A DNA stretch of 9,606 bases from Pseudomonadota bacterium. Lineage in GTDB: Bacteria; Pseudomonadota; Alphaproteobacteria; Thalassobaculales; Thalassobaculaceae. The notes under the pieces were generated by a model that did not search any database, was not told where the DNA came from, and saw nothing but the letters and a program-made list of their open reading frames with translations. Shown here one piece after another: positions 1-5,970 of this stretch. The translations under genes were made by a program, and so were the position numbers. Every line of letters begins with the position of its first letter. The first letter of the stretch is position 1. Location of the stretch: positions 1 through 9,606 of the forward strand of contig JAQBUJ010000077.1 in NCBI GenBank assembly GCA_027623845.1, written 5' to 3'.

Positions 1-95
1 GGGGTTATATTCGGGAGAGTGGCAGCACCCTACATCTTGTGGGTATGGGCGTTAAGCGGATAGGCACGATTGATTCTACTCAACTCGAGAATTCT
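1..95. other. Left flank of the insertion sequence, unidentified
   Basis: This flank should carry the rest of the disrupted aldo/keto reductase if the insertion were simple, but it does not. On the minus strand, the reductase frame continued across the CTAG target reads only about eight residues and hits a stop, and the other two minus frames also lack reductase sequence. On the plus strand, frame 1 is open from the window edge to TAG at 61-63 and reads a 20-residue hydrophobic stretch (ending ILWVWALSG) that could be the end of a membrane protein. That is too short to assign. A small bulged hairpin (ACCC..GGGT) sits at 27-44. Confidence 0.3.
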
Positions 96-99
96 CTAG
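96..99. repeat. CTAG target duplication, left copy
   Basis: CTAG directly adjoins the left IS end and matches 1539-1542. Because CTAG may also be the preferred target of this family, identical copies alone do not prove that both flanks come from one insertion event. Confidence 0.75.
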
Positions 100-113
100 T
101 ACTACAGTTGCAT
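100..113 (+). repeat. IS701 left terminal inverted repeat
   Basis: TACTACAGTTGCAT is matched by the inverse complement of 1525-1538, with one mismatch at position 11. Beyond base 14 the similarity becomes patchy. Confidence 0.9.
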
Positions 114-163
114 TTAGTAACTTGATGTGATTCTGTCACTCATCTCTTTGAAGGGGGTGAGCG

Positions 164-1360
164 ATGGCGGTGACTGAATGGACTGGGGCGGTTATCGATT
201 GGAAGGTAGCGCTTGAGGATTTGAAGCGGTTTGTGGCCCCGGCTTTCGGTCGATCCGAGACGCGGACCTCGGCGGGAGCTTTCATCGACGGGCTATTGTC
301 GTCGGCGGAACGCAAGACCGGCTGGATGCTGGCCGAGGAGGCCGGTCTGGATCGGCCCTACCGTATCCAGTCGCTGCTTGGACGCAGTTCCTGGTCGGCC
401 GATGCCTTGCGCGATCTGGTTCGCGACTATGTGAGCGACGCGCTTGGTGATCCAGACGGCGTGCTGGTGGTGGACGAGACCGGATTCTTGAAGAAGGGCA
501 CTCACTCGGTTGGCGTCGCCCGCCAGTACTCGGGCACGGCCGGGCGCATCGAGAACAGCCAGGTCGGCGTCTTCGTGTCCTATGCCAGCCGCTTCGGCCA
601 CGCGCTGATCGACCGCCAACTCTATCTGCCCAAATCCTGGGCGCAAGACGGGCCGCGGCGGGCCAAGGCATCGGTACCGGACGATATCGACTTCGCGACC
701 AAGCCGGCGATGGCCCGCGAGATGATCACGCGCGCGTTGGATGCCGGACTACCCTGCGCCTGGGTGCTGGCCGACGCGGTCTACGGCTCCGATTACCGGT
801 TCCGCCGCTTGCTGGAGGAGCGCGGGCAACCTTACGTTCTGGCGGTGCGATCGACCCATACGCTGCGCTTCCTTGATGATTGGAACCTTATCCAGAGCGA
901 TCCCGCCACCCTGGCGGCGGACCTTGACGCGGATCAATGGCACGCGCTCACGGCTGGAGAAGGCTCGAAGGGCCCGAGGCTTTATGACTGGGCCAGGGTG
1001 CCGCTCGGCTGGGCCGGGGAGGAAGGCTTCGAGCGCTGGCTGTTGATCCGCCGAAGCCAGCGTGACCCCGAGGCGCTGGCCTACTTCTTTGCCCATGCGC
1101 CGGCCGGCGCGAGCCTAGCCGATCTCGCCGCCGCCGCCGGGCTGCGTTGGACAATCGAGGAGTGCTTCCTGCGCGCCAAGGATGACCTCGGCCTCGACCA
1201 CTGCGAGGCCCGCTCCTGGCATGGCTGGCACCGGCACATGAGCCTAGTCATGGCGACCGCCGCTTTCCTCGCCAAACTCTCCGCTGATCAGTGCCGCGCC
1301 GCCTTCGGTAAACGGGACAAACCGAGTCCAAGCGCCCCGCAACTGTCCCCGGTCGCATGA
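164..1360 (+). CDS. IS701-family DDE transposase, C-terminus lost by frameshift
   Basis: The 398-residue protein has the RNase H-like DDE layout of IS701 transposases. A first Asp lies in LVVDETGFLKKG (D104), followed by the typical GVARQYSGTAGRIENSQVGV stretch. A second Asp is in VLADAVYGSD (D204). The catalytic Glu is in GLRWTIEECF (E332 or E333), followed by WHGWHRHMSLVMATAAFLA. ATG at 164 follows a strong AAGGGGGTGA ribosome-binding site. All three catalytic acids are present, so the core may still be active. The frame stops at TGA 1358-1360, and the Trp/Arg-rich C-terminal segment usual in this family is in another frame immediately downstream (1357-1536). The product is therefore probably about 55-60 residues short. 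Confidence 0.93.
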   Translation: MAVTEWTGAVIDWKVALEDLKRFVAPAFGRSETRTSAGAFIDGLLSSAERKTGWMLAEEAGLDRPYRIQSLLGRSSWSADALRDLVRDYVSDALGDPDGVLVVDETGFLKKGTHSVGVARQYSGTAGRIENSQVGVFVSYASRFGHALIDRQLYLPKSWAQDGPRRAKASVPDDIDFATKPAMAREMITRALDAGLPCAWVLADAVYGSDYRFRRLLEERGQPYVLAVRSTHTLRFLDDWNLIQSDPATLAADLDADQWHALTAGEGSKGPRLYDWARVPLGWAGEEGFERWLLIRRSQRDPEALAYFFAHAPAGASLADLAAAAGLRWTIEECFLRAKDDLGLDHCEARSWHGWHRHMSLVMATAAFLAKLSADQCRAAFGKRDKPSPSAPQLSPVA

Positions 1361-1536
1361 CCTTGGCCGCCATTGGCCTCCTCACCACCGCCGAGGCCCG
1401 AACCCTCATCGCCAAATTGCTGTTCAACGTGACGGCGCATCCCGCCTTCATCTGGGCTTGGTCACGATGGCGACGATACCATCAGGCCCTCGCTGCCATT
1501 TGCCATCGGAAAAGACGACACCATATGAAACTGTAG
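1357..1536 (+). pseudogene. Displaced C-terminal segment of the IS701 transposase
   Basis: This 59-codon frame starts at an ATG overlapping the transposase stop (ATGA) and ends at a TAG inside the right terminal repeat. Its product has a leucine-rich helix (LLTTAEARTLIAKLLF) followed by a basic, aromatic tail (WAWSRWRRYHQALAAICHRKRRHH). This resembles the C-terminal end of full-length IS701-family transposases, so the two frames were very probably one gene. A single-base change near 1358 is the simplest explanation. The ATGA junction could still allow coupled translation as a separate peptide. I see no classic slippery heptamer at the junction. Confidence 0.7.
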
Positions 1537-1538
1537 TA
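1525..1538 (-). repeat. IS701 right terminal inverted repeat
   Basis: Read from the outside inward on the minus strand this is TACTACAGTTTCAT, matching the left end at 13 of 14 bases. It contains the TAG stop (1534-1536) of the displaced transposase C-terminal frame, which shows how tightly the original gene filled the element. Confidence 0.9.
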
Positions 1539-1542
1539 CTAG
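1539..1542. repeat. CTAG target duplication, right copy
   Basis: CTAG directly adjoins the right IS end and forms part of the last genuine codons of the disrupted aldo/keto reductase on the minus strand. Confidence 0.75.
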
Positions 1543-1863
1543 GCCGCCGACCCAGGCTGGATGGTTGTAGCTATCGGGATTGGCGGGACGGCGGTGTACC
1601 CGTCCGACCTTGGTCGACAGCACGAAGCTGTCGCGCGATTTGTGCCGCAGGACCCCACCAAGGCGTAGCTCGCTCTTGGTGTTGCCGTACCACGGGGAGG
1701 TATCGAAATAGCCGATGCCGGCGTCATGGGCGGCCTCGATGGTCGCGCGGGCCTGATCCTCGGGAAGGACCCGATGCATGTCGCCGAGGCTGGCGCCTCC
1801 CATGCCAAGGCGGGGCAGCGTGAAGGGCGTGTCGCCAACCTGGTGTTTCGCGTGTGGGTCCAT
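1539..1863 (-). pseudogene. Aldo/keto reductase, N-terminal third only, cut by the IS
   Basis: About 107 genuine codons remain, starting at ATG 1863 behind an AAGAAAG-like ribosome-binding site. The sequence fits the L-fucose / D-threo-aldose / pyridoxal dehydrogenase branch of NAD(P)-dependent aldo/keto reductases. LPRLGMGGASLGDMH is the first strand region, GYFDTSPWYG carries catalytic Asp54 and Tyr59, and VLSTKVGR carries catalytic Lys85. It ends at PAWVGGL, just before the catalytic His and most of the TIM barrel. The reading frame runs through the IS end to a stop at 1462-1464, adding some 25 foreign residues. The product cannot be an active enzyme. The 3' part is absent from this window. 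Confidence 0.88.
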
Positions 1864-2140
1864 TGAACGGCTTTCTTGGATGCAAGGTCAGCGGGTCAAC
1901 GCTTCCTATTGACCAGCTTGAAGCGGTAACCCTGTTTTCGATCGTCGGCTCTGGGGGCGCACTCAAACCCGCGACCGGCAAACCGATAATGCGGAACCGT
2001 CTTTATGTCGACGAGCACCTTTAGGGTATCTGCGTGTGTACCAAAAAGCCCGGTAGGGGCCGATTGTTCCTCCGTGAATTGCAGGGTGACCGGGATCTGC
2101 TAAATCCGAGGCTGCGCCTCAGCCAATGTTAGCCCGGGGT
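1864..2140. other. Region between the SPFH gene and the reductase remnant
   Basis: No confident gene is visible. On the minus strand a frame without stops runs from 2099 to TGA at 1896 (67 codons). Its end looks protein-like (GFECAPRADDRKQGYRFKLVNRKR, shared here as GFECAPRADD and KLVNRKR), but it has no ATG and only one internal GTG, and a TAG lies directly upstream. It may be a decayed gene end or chance. It stops 32 bases before the reductase start. A short GC-rich hairpin at 2108-2120 follows the SPFH stop codon. Confidence 0.4.
2108..2120 (-). terminator. Weak hairpin after the SPFH gene
   Basis: GAGGC-TGC-GCCTC forms a 5-bp GC-rich stem with a 3-base loop, about 20 bases beyond the stop codon at 2141-2143. 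On the minus strand it is followed by GGATTTAG, which has only three T residues in a row, so it is a poor intrinsic terminator and may act only as a transcript end-stabilising hairpin. Confidence 0.3.
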
Positions 2141-3361
2141 TTACTGCCTACGTGTCAGGTTCTCCAGTACGCCTCTGACGCTGTCGGTCAGCGGGTTCGG
2201 CGACGGGGCGGTCGGCGGTCCGGCGAAACTGGTCGGGGCGCGTGGCGGCGGCGGCGTGGCCAATCCCGTTGGGCCCGGAGTCGCGGGGCGGGCATCGCCG
2301 GAGGCGCCGGCCGGTGGGGGAGAGCCGCTCGGAATGTCTCCCGAGGCGCTCTCTTGCGACGCTGTCCGCGCGGCGTTCGGATCGGCTGGCGCCGCGCCGC
2401 GGCCGGTTTGTGGCATCGGATCGCCGGCTTTAGCCTTCTTATCTTCTTCGGGGGCGGTGCTCAGCGTGTTGGTCATCCCATCGGTGTTCAGAATGATTGG
2501 CAAGCCATCAGCGCCGTTCCCAATGATCACGACCTTGGCGTTATTGGACTTGGCCAGTTCCAGAGTAGCCTCGATACCGCGCCATCTGAGATAACTGTCA
2601 GTAATGCCAGGCGCGACGATCTCCTGAAAAGACCGGATACCCTCAGCCTCGATCCGCTTGCGACGCCGCTCCTTCTCCTCCAATAGCAGGCGAAAATCAT
2701 ACGCCTCGCTCATGTGGCGGACTTTTTCCTTCTCCTCGATCGCCTGGCGCACGAATGGCGGAAGATCAATTTCCTCGATCAGTACATCATCGAGCTGGAT
2801 GTAAGATGCCTCGAATGGCACGTTTGAGGAGATATTCGCCAAGGCGGTTTGGAACTGCGCGGCGATCACGCTTTGGACGCTCGCTCGACGTGTTGAGTAC
2901 AAATGCGCCGCTTCGTTCTCGCTGATATAGGTCAGCACGAGGGTGCGCAGCTGTGGCCGCATCAATGTTTCGGCGTAGTTGGGACCGATGCCCTTGTGCA
3001 GGAATCCGGCGTATTTGCTCTCAATCACGAAACGGGAGGCAAGGTTTACCGTGATCGTGAGGCCGTCGACGCTGAGGCCGGTTACCTCTTCGTCGATCCG
3101 CTGCAACCGTGCGTCATAAGTGAAGATCTTGTCCCACGGCAGGATGAAATGGATACCTTCCGTCAAGGTCGAGCCGGGCGAGGTGACAGTGCCGCCGAGA
3201 AAGCGATACCACATGACGCCAACGTGGCCAGCGGCGATGTTATAGACGATGAGCGGCCACAGAACGATGAACATCACCAGGCCGACCGCCGCAAAACTGA
3301 AAAATTCCAACCAGTGCCGGTCTGCCCAAGAGACCACGGCCCGTGTGATGCGACTAATCAT
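2141..3361 (-). CDS. SPFH/band-7 (stomatin/prohibitin-like) membrane protein
   Basis: The 406-residue protein has one hydrophobic N-terminal segment (about 20-42, FSFAAVGLVMFIVLWPLIVY), followed by an SPFH domain (about 43-205, with TEGIHFILPWDKIFTYDARLQ and the EEIDLPPFVRQAIEEKEK end). A charged helix likely to form a coiled coil follows (206-245, LLLEEKERRRKRIEAEG), and then a Pro/Ala/Gly-rich, probably disordered tail (305-395). SPFH proteins oligomerise on membranes, scaffold microdomains and modulate transporters and proteases. I choose ATG 3361, which overlaps the end of the ABC gene as ATGATTAG (8 bases). An upstream TTG at 3379 is possible but has no better ribosome site. The tight overlap implies translational coupling with the exporter. 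No NfeD partner, common for other SPFH groups, is seen. Confidence 0.9.
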   Translation of the reverse strand: MISRITRAVVSWADRHWLEFFSFAAVGLVMFIVLWPLIVYNIAAGHVGVMWYRFLGGTVTSPGSTLTEGIHFILPWDKIFTYDARLQRIDEEVTGLSVDGLTITVNLASRFVIESKYAGFLHKGIGPNYAETLMRPQLRTLVLTYISENEAAHLYSTRRASVQSVIAAQFQTALANISSNVPFEASYIQLDDVLIEEIDLPPFVRQAIEEKEKVRHMSEAYDFRLLLEEKERRRKRIEAEGIRSFQEIVAPGITDSYLRWRGIEATLELAKSNNAKVVIIGNGADGLPIILNTDGMTNTLSTAPEEDKKAKAGDPMPQTGRGAAPADPNAARTASQESASGDIPSGSPPPAGASGDARPATPGPTGLATPPPPRAPTSFAGPPTAPSPNPLTDSVRGVLENLTRRQ

Positions 3362-5060
3362 GGAATTTGTCCGGGTCAAAATCGGCGATCATCCCGTCCT
3401 CCATGTGTAGTTGGTGTTCGGCGGTGTCGAAGAACCGGCTATCATGGGTTACCGCGACGATAGTGTGCCCTCGCTCGCGCAATAGCGGAAGCAGTTCGCG
3501 GTAGAACTTTCGCCGGAACATCGGGTCTTGATCGGCGGCCCATTCGTCGAGTACGAGAATTGGTTTGTGCTCCAGTACCGCGCCGACCAGGGCGAGACGC
3601 TTGCGTTGTCCGGTGGACAGGTCGGCAGTAGAGAAAACGCCGTCGACCATTTCGACTTTATCTTGGATCTCGAGGCGGTGCATCCATTCCCCCGCCTCGT
3701 CGAAATGGCTCGAAGCCACGCCGTCGAGATGCCGCGAGAGGTGAAAATCTCCGAATATGGCTGCAAACAACTCCCGATAGTCCTGGATCTTAGAGCGCCG
3801 TACCGGAAGACCATCGAGTAGAATTTTTCCCTGAGTGAGGGGATATAGACCGGTCAGCACACGCAGCAGAGTTGATTTTCCGGAGCCATTGCCCCCGGTA
3901 ATGAACAATGTTTTACCACGCGTAATCGTTAGATTGAAGGGGCCGATCTTGAAGGCGCCAGCCGGATCGTCCGGCGGTGGCGGGAACTGGAACACGGCGT
4001 CGCGCAACTCGATCGTAGAGAATGTAAGAGGCGTGTCATCTTCCCCTGGTTCATCTTCCTCGTGGGCCTCGTCAACCTCGCCATTGGTCGACAGCGTCGT
4101 CAGGCGATCCTCCAGATCCATGATTGCCTCAACGGCCGCTGAGGCATTCTCAAAGATTGGAATGGACCCGATAAGCCCGGCTATCGGGCCGATGATAAAA
4201 AGCACGGCTGTGGTCGATTTCTGGACTTCGCTGGAATATCCCGACGAGATAATCGGCACGATGAAAACCATGGTGCCGAGCAGCAGATAGAAAGAGGTTT
4301 GGGAGAATACGAAGTTCTTGGCGAGCAATGTTTGAGTCTCACCTCTCGCCTCCGACGCCCGCGCGCTGATGTCCGCAGCGCGGCGCAGTATCGCTCGGGT
4401 TTTGCGTCTACTAAGCTTCGCCTCCTTGAAGCCGTTCAGAAGGTCGTCGATCGCGGAATAGACCCCGTTGTCCATTTCCAGGGTCGAGCGCAGGTCGGCG
4501 CGCACCGAAAACGACTTGCGGAAATATATGGACAGAGCCACCGCCATGAACGCGATCAGCACGAAGAATGACGTCAGCGACAGATAGGCGATATAGGCGG
4601 TGGTAAAGACGATTAACACCGCCATTTGCACGGCGATCGTAATGGTCGAAGCTGATTGCGACAGTGTTTGGGTGTGGCGAGCAACGCCGCTGTAGATGAC
4701 GGAACGCCCAAGTCGCTCGATGTCCAGGAGTTCGCAATCGCGTAGCCGTCGCACGATGCGCATGCGCACTCGATGTATGACGCCTTCGATCTGGTCGGCC
4801 GCCTGGATCAGGATCCAACGTTGGGCGAACATATAAATCAGGATCGCGGCGCCAAACGCTATGGCGTACAGGGGGCGGGTTTCTGATTGTTCGGCGTGCT
4901 CCGCGGCCGTGTTGATCAGAGCGAGGATAAGCGCGTTGCTGAGGCCGGCGATCGCCGCGACGGTCAAGGCTCTCCGGGGCGACAGCGTCACTTCAGAAAT
5001 CAGAAAGCGCCCGAGGCTGCTTTCAGTGAAAAGAAATTTCGCGGAGAAACTTTCCGCCAT
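3354..5060 (-). CDS. SyrD/PvdE-type (cyclic-peptide exporter family) fused ABC transporter
   Basis: The 568-residue protein is a half-transporter with an N-terminal six-helix membrane domain (about 15-300) and a C-terminal ATPase (about 345-560). Walker A is GGNGSGKST (389-397), the signature is LSTGQ (481-485), Walker B is ILVLDE (501-506, catalytic Glu506), and the switch His is in VTHD (H539). LDEWAADQDPMFRRKFY is the hallmark of the SyrD/PvdE family, which exports lipopeptides or siderophore precursors across the inner membrane. ATP-site residues are all intact. An acidic linker (about 328-343, rich in Glu and Asp) joins the two domains. ATG 5060 lies behind AAAGGGA. The gene is 23 bases after the small membrane gene and overlaps the SPFH gene. 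No synthetase is visible, so the substrate is unknown. Confidence 0.92.
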   Translation of the reverse strand: MAESFSAKFLFTESSLGRFLISEVTLSPRRALTVAAIAGLSNALILALINTAAEHAEQSETRPLYAIAFGAAILIYMFAQRWILIQAADQIEGVIHRVRMRIVRRLRDCELLDIERLGRSVIYSGVARHTQTLSQSASTITIAVQMAVLIVFTTAYIAYLSLTSFFVLIAFMAVALSIYFRKSFSVRADLRSTLEMDNGVYSAIDDLLNGFKEAKLSRRKTRAILRRAADISARASEARGETQTLLAKNFVFSQTSFYLLLGTMVFIVPIISSGYSSEVQKSTTAVLFIIGPIAGLIGSIPIFENASAAVEAIMDLEDRLTTLSTNGEVDEAHEEDEPGEDDTPLTFSTIELRDAVFQFPPPPDDPAGAFKIGPFNLTITRGKTLFITGGNGSGKSTLLRVLTGLYPLTQGKILLDGLPVRRSKIQDYRELFAAIFGDFHLSRHLDGVASSHFDEAGEWMHRLEIQDKVEMVDGVFSTADLSTGQRKRLALVGAVLEHKPILVLDEWAADQDPMFRRKFYRELLPLLRERGHTIVAVTHDSRFFDTAEHQLHMEDGMIADFDPDKFHD

Positions 5061-5083
5061 CTTCTACGTCCCTTTCGGCGCGG

Positions 5084-5278
5084 TCACCCTCCGTCGGAGG
5101 ACGTCGGCGCTTTCAAAATGGGAAGGGGACGGACAATGGCAAAGATTATCCCAACCAACAATGGGGTAAAGATCACGGACAGCAGGAAAATCCCCATAGC
5201 GCCAACGCGAGTGCGCCGCCCGACTATTGCGAGCAACGCGCAAAAGGTGGCGTAGATGCCGATCATGACGGGGGTCAT
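5084..5278 (-). CDS. Small two-helix membrane protein, 64 residues
   Basis: I prefer ATG 5278 to a GTG further upstream (5311) because AGGTGGAGA (5286-5294) sits 7 bases before it, an excellent ribosome-binding site. The product has two hydrophobic segments, about residues 4-20 (VMIGIYATFCALLAIVG) and 27-50 (AMGIFLLSVIFTPLLVGIIFAIV), joined by a basic RRTR turn. A short polar tail ends in SSDGG. The turn followed by FLLS..TPL.G.I is a pattern seen in many uncharacterised small bacterial membrane proteins. The basic loop favours a hairpin with both ends outside the cytoplasm. Its place 23 bases before the exporter gene suggests an accessory subunit. It is less likely to be the exported peptide, as it lacks a leader and cleavage motif. 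Confidence 0.8.
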   Translation of the reverse strand: MTPVMIGIYATFCALLAIVGRRTRVGAMGIFLLSVIFTPLLVGIIFAIVRPLPILKAPTSSDGG

Positions 5279-5313
5279 TTTTCTGTCTCCACCTGGCAGC
5301 GCCAAAACCACGA

Positions 5314-5347
5314 CGCCGCGGCCTGGAGATCTCTCCTGGCCACGGCG
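5314..5347 (-). promoter_or_regulatory. 34-bp imperfect palindrome between the DUF697 and small membrane genes
   Basis: The two arms are CGCCG-c-GGCC-t-GGAGA and TCTCC-t-GGCC-a-CGGCG around a central TC, giving 14 paired positions per arm with two mismatches. As RNA it would form a long, stable hairpin in the 85-base gap between the two genes. On the minus-strand transcript only TTTT follows, six bases later, so it looks more like an attenuator, a processing site or an mRNA-stability element than a full terminator. A DNA operator is also possible from the dyad symmetry. Confidence 0.6.
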
Positions 5348-5363
5348 CGTGTTAGTGGATGAC

Positions 5364-5840
5364 TTAAGCCGCGGCCTTCGTTTTGGCGTTGTCGTCAGCC
5401 GAGGCGGAGTCGAACTCGGACTTGAAATGTTCCCGCATTGCGTCTGGATCGAAGTTCAAAATGTTGCCGCCAGCCTCAAAGTGCTGCACGAAAATTCGAC
5501 CGATCGCATAGGTCGAAGCACTGGAGAAGGCGGGGGCGGTAACGGCGCCCAGGAACGTTCCAACACCCGGAATAGCCTTGATGAGACTCGACGCGCCACG
5601 TGCCAGAGCGGAAGGCAGAGCGCTCCCGATCAGCCCGGCGACGATCGATTTCACGGCATTTCGTGCGAATGGAACTTCATAAACCGCCGCCAGATCGGCG
5701 ACCATTTTAACCTGGACCGCCGTAACAGCCGCCAGATCTACATACGGAAGGGGCAGGAAGGCCGCGCCGGCTGACCACCCCATGTACGTCTTGATGATGC
5801 TCGACGCCTTGTCGCGGCGTGCTTCTACGGTCTCGTCCAT
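5364..5840 (-). CDS. DUF697 / YcjF-like family protein
   Basis: The 158-residue protein matches the DUF697 pattern almost throughout. FLPLPYVDLAAVTAVQVKMVADLAAVY (about 28-54) carries the family's conserved P..D..A...VQ..M...LA..Y. KAIPGVGTFLGAV (88-100) is the central Gly-rich turn, and STYAIGRIFVQHFEAGG (109-125) is the end motif. The glycine- and alanine-rich stretches (62-82, 90-108) could insert in or lie on the inner membrane. In other bacteria this domain accompanies Era-like or YcjX GTPases, but no GTPase is seen here. The molecular function of the family is poorly established. ATG 5840 has GAAGG nearby. It is the first gene of the membrane cluster, 85 bases ahead of the small membrane gene. 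Confidence 0.85.
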   Translation of the reverse strand: MDETVEARRDKASSIIKTYMGWSAGAAFLPLPYVDLAAVTAVQVKMVADLAAVYEVPFARNAVKSIVAGLIGSALPSALARGASSLIKAIPGVGTFLGAVTAPAFSSASTYAIGRIFVQHFEAGGNILNFDPDAMREHFKSEFDSASADDNAKTKAAA

Positions 5841-5946
5841 GGCACCAACCTTCGGTTAGAAAAGATTAAAACATCAGCATATTATTGCGTATTTGTCAGT
5901 TTCCACCGCGACGCAATGCCAAGCCTATTTCGCAATAGAATATCAC
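5841..5946 (-). promoter_or_regulatory. AT-rich leader and likely promoter region of the membrane cluster
   Basis: This stretch is clearly richer in A and T than its neighbours. Reading the minus strand, TAATAT (near 5880) resembles a -10 box, with only a weak GTGGAA match 17 bases before it, followed by GATGTTTTAATCTTTTC and the GAAGG ribosome site of the DUF697 gene. I see no clear repressor site, sigma-54 motif or EcfG motif. Confidence 0.3.
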
Positions 5947-5964
5947 GCTCATCCGTCGATGAGC
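5947..5964 (-). terminator. Hairpin after the autotransporter gene
   Basis: GCTCATC-CGTC-GATGAGC is a perfect 7-bp stem with a 4-base loop, six bases beyond the autotransporter stop codon. On the minus strand it is followed by GTGATATTCTATT, which is U-rich but not a clean run. It probably separates the autotransporter operon from the membrane cluster, though readthrough is plausible. Confidence 0.5.
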
Positions 5965-5970
5965 AAGACA

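Larger units (their letters stand above)
100..1538 (+). mobile_element. Complete IS701-family insertion sequence, 1439 bp
   Basis: The element is bounded by terminal inverted repeats of 14 bp (100-113 and 1525-1538) that match at 13 positions and begin TACTACAGTT. Each end is directly flanked by CTAG (96-99 and 1539-1542). IS701-family elements are about 1.4 kb and are known to make 4-bp target duplications at YTAR-like sites, so length, ends and target all agree. Inside is one transposase gene reading inward from the left end. Its last part has shifted frame, and the shifted frame ends with a stop inside the right repeat. The element interrupts an aldo/keto reductase gene that reads on the opposite strand. 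Confidence 0.93.

Noticed and set aside
81..99. Overlapping XhoI and EcoRI sites (CTCGAGAATTC) beside the IS, suggesting a cloning linker
   Set aside because: Only two common six-base sites are present and no further vector sequence is visible. The left flank is more simply chromosomal.
2126..2686. Long plus-strand open frame opposite the SPFH gene (186 codons)
   Set aside because: It is antisense to a well-supported protein, is rich in Arg and Gly as expected from reading GC-rich codons backwards, and has no good ribosome site.
5256..5774. Plus-strand open frame of 172 codons across the DUF697 gene
   Set aside because: It spans a gene and the intergenic palindrome on the opposite strand; its composition is that of a reverse-complement shadow and no family is recognisable.
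5895..5935. Possible sigma-54 promoter (TGGCATTGCGTCGC on the minus strand)
   Set aside because: The GG and GC elements are 9 rather than 10 bases apart, and the -12 box does not match.
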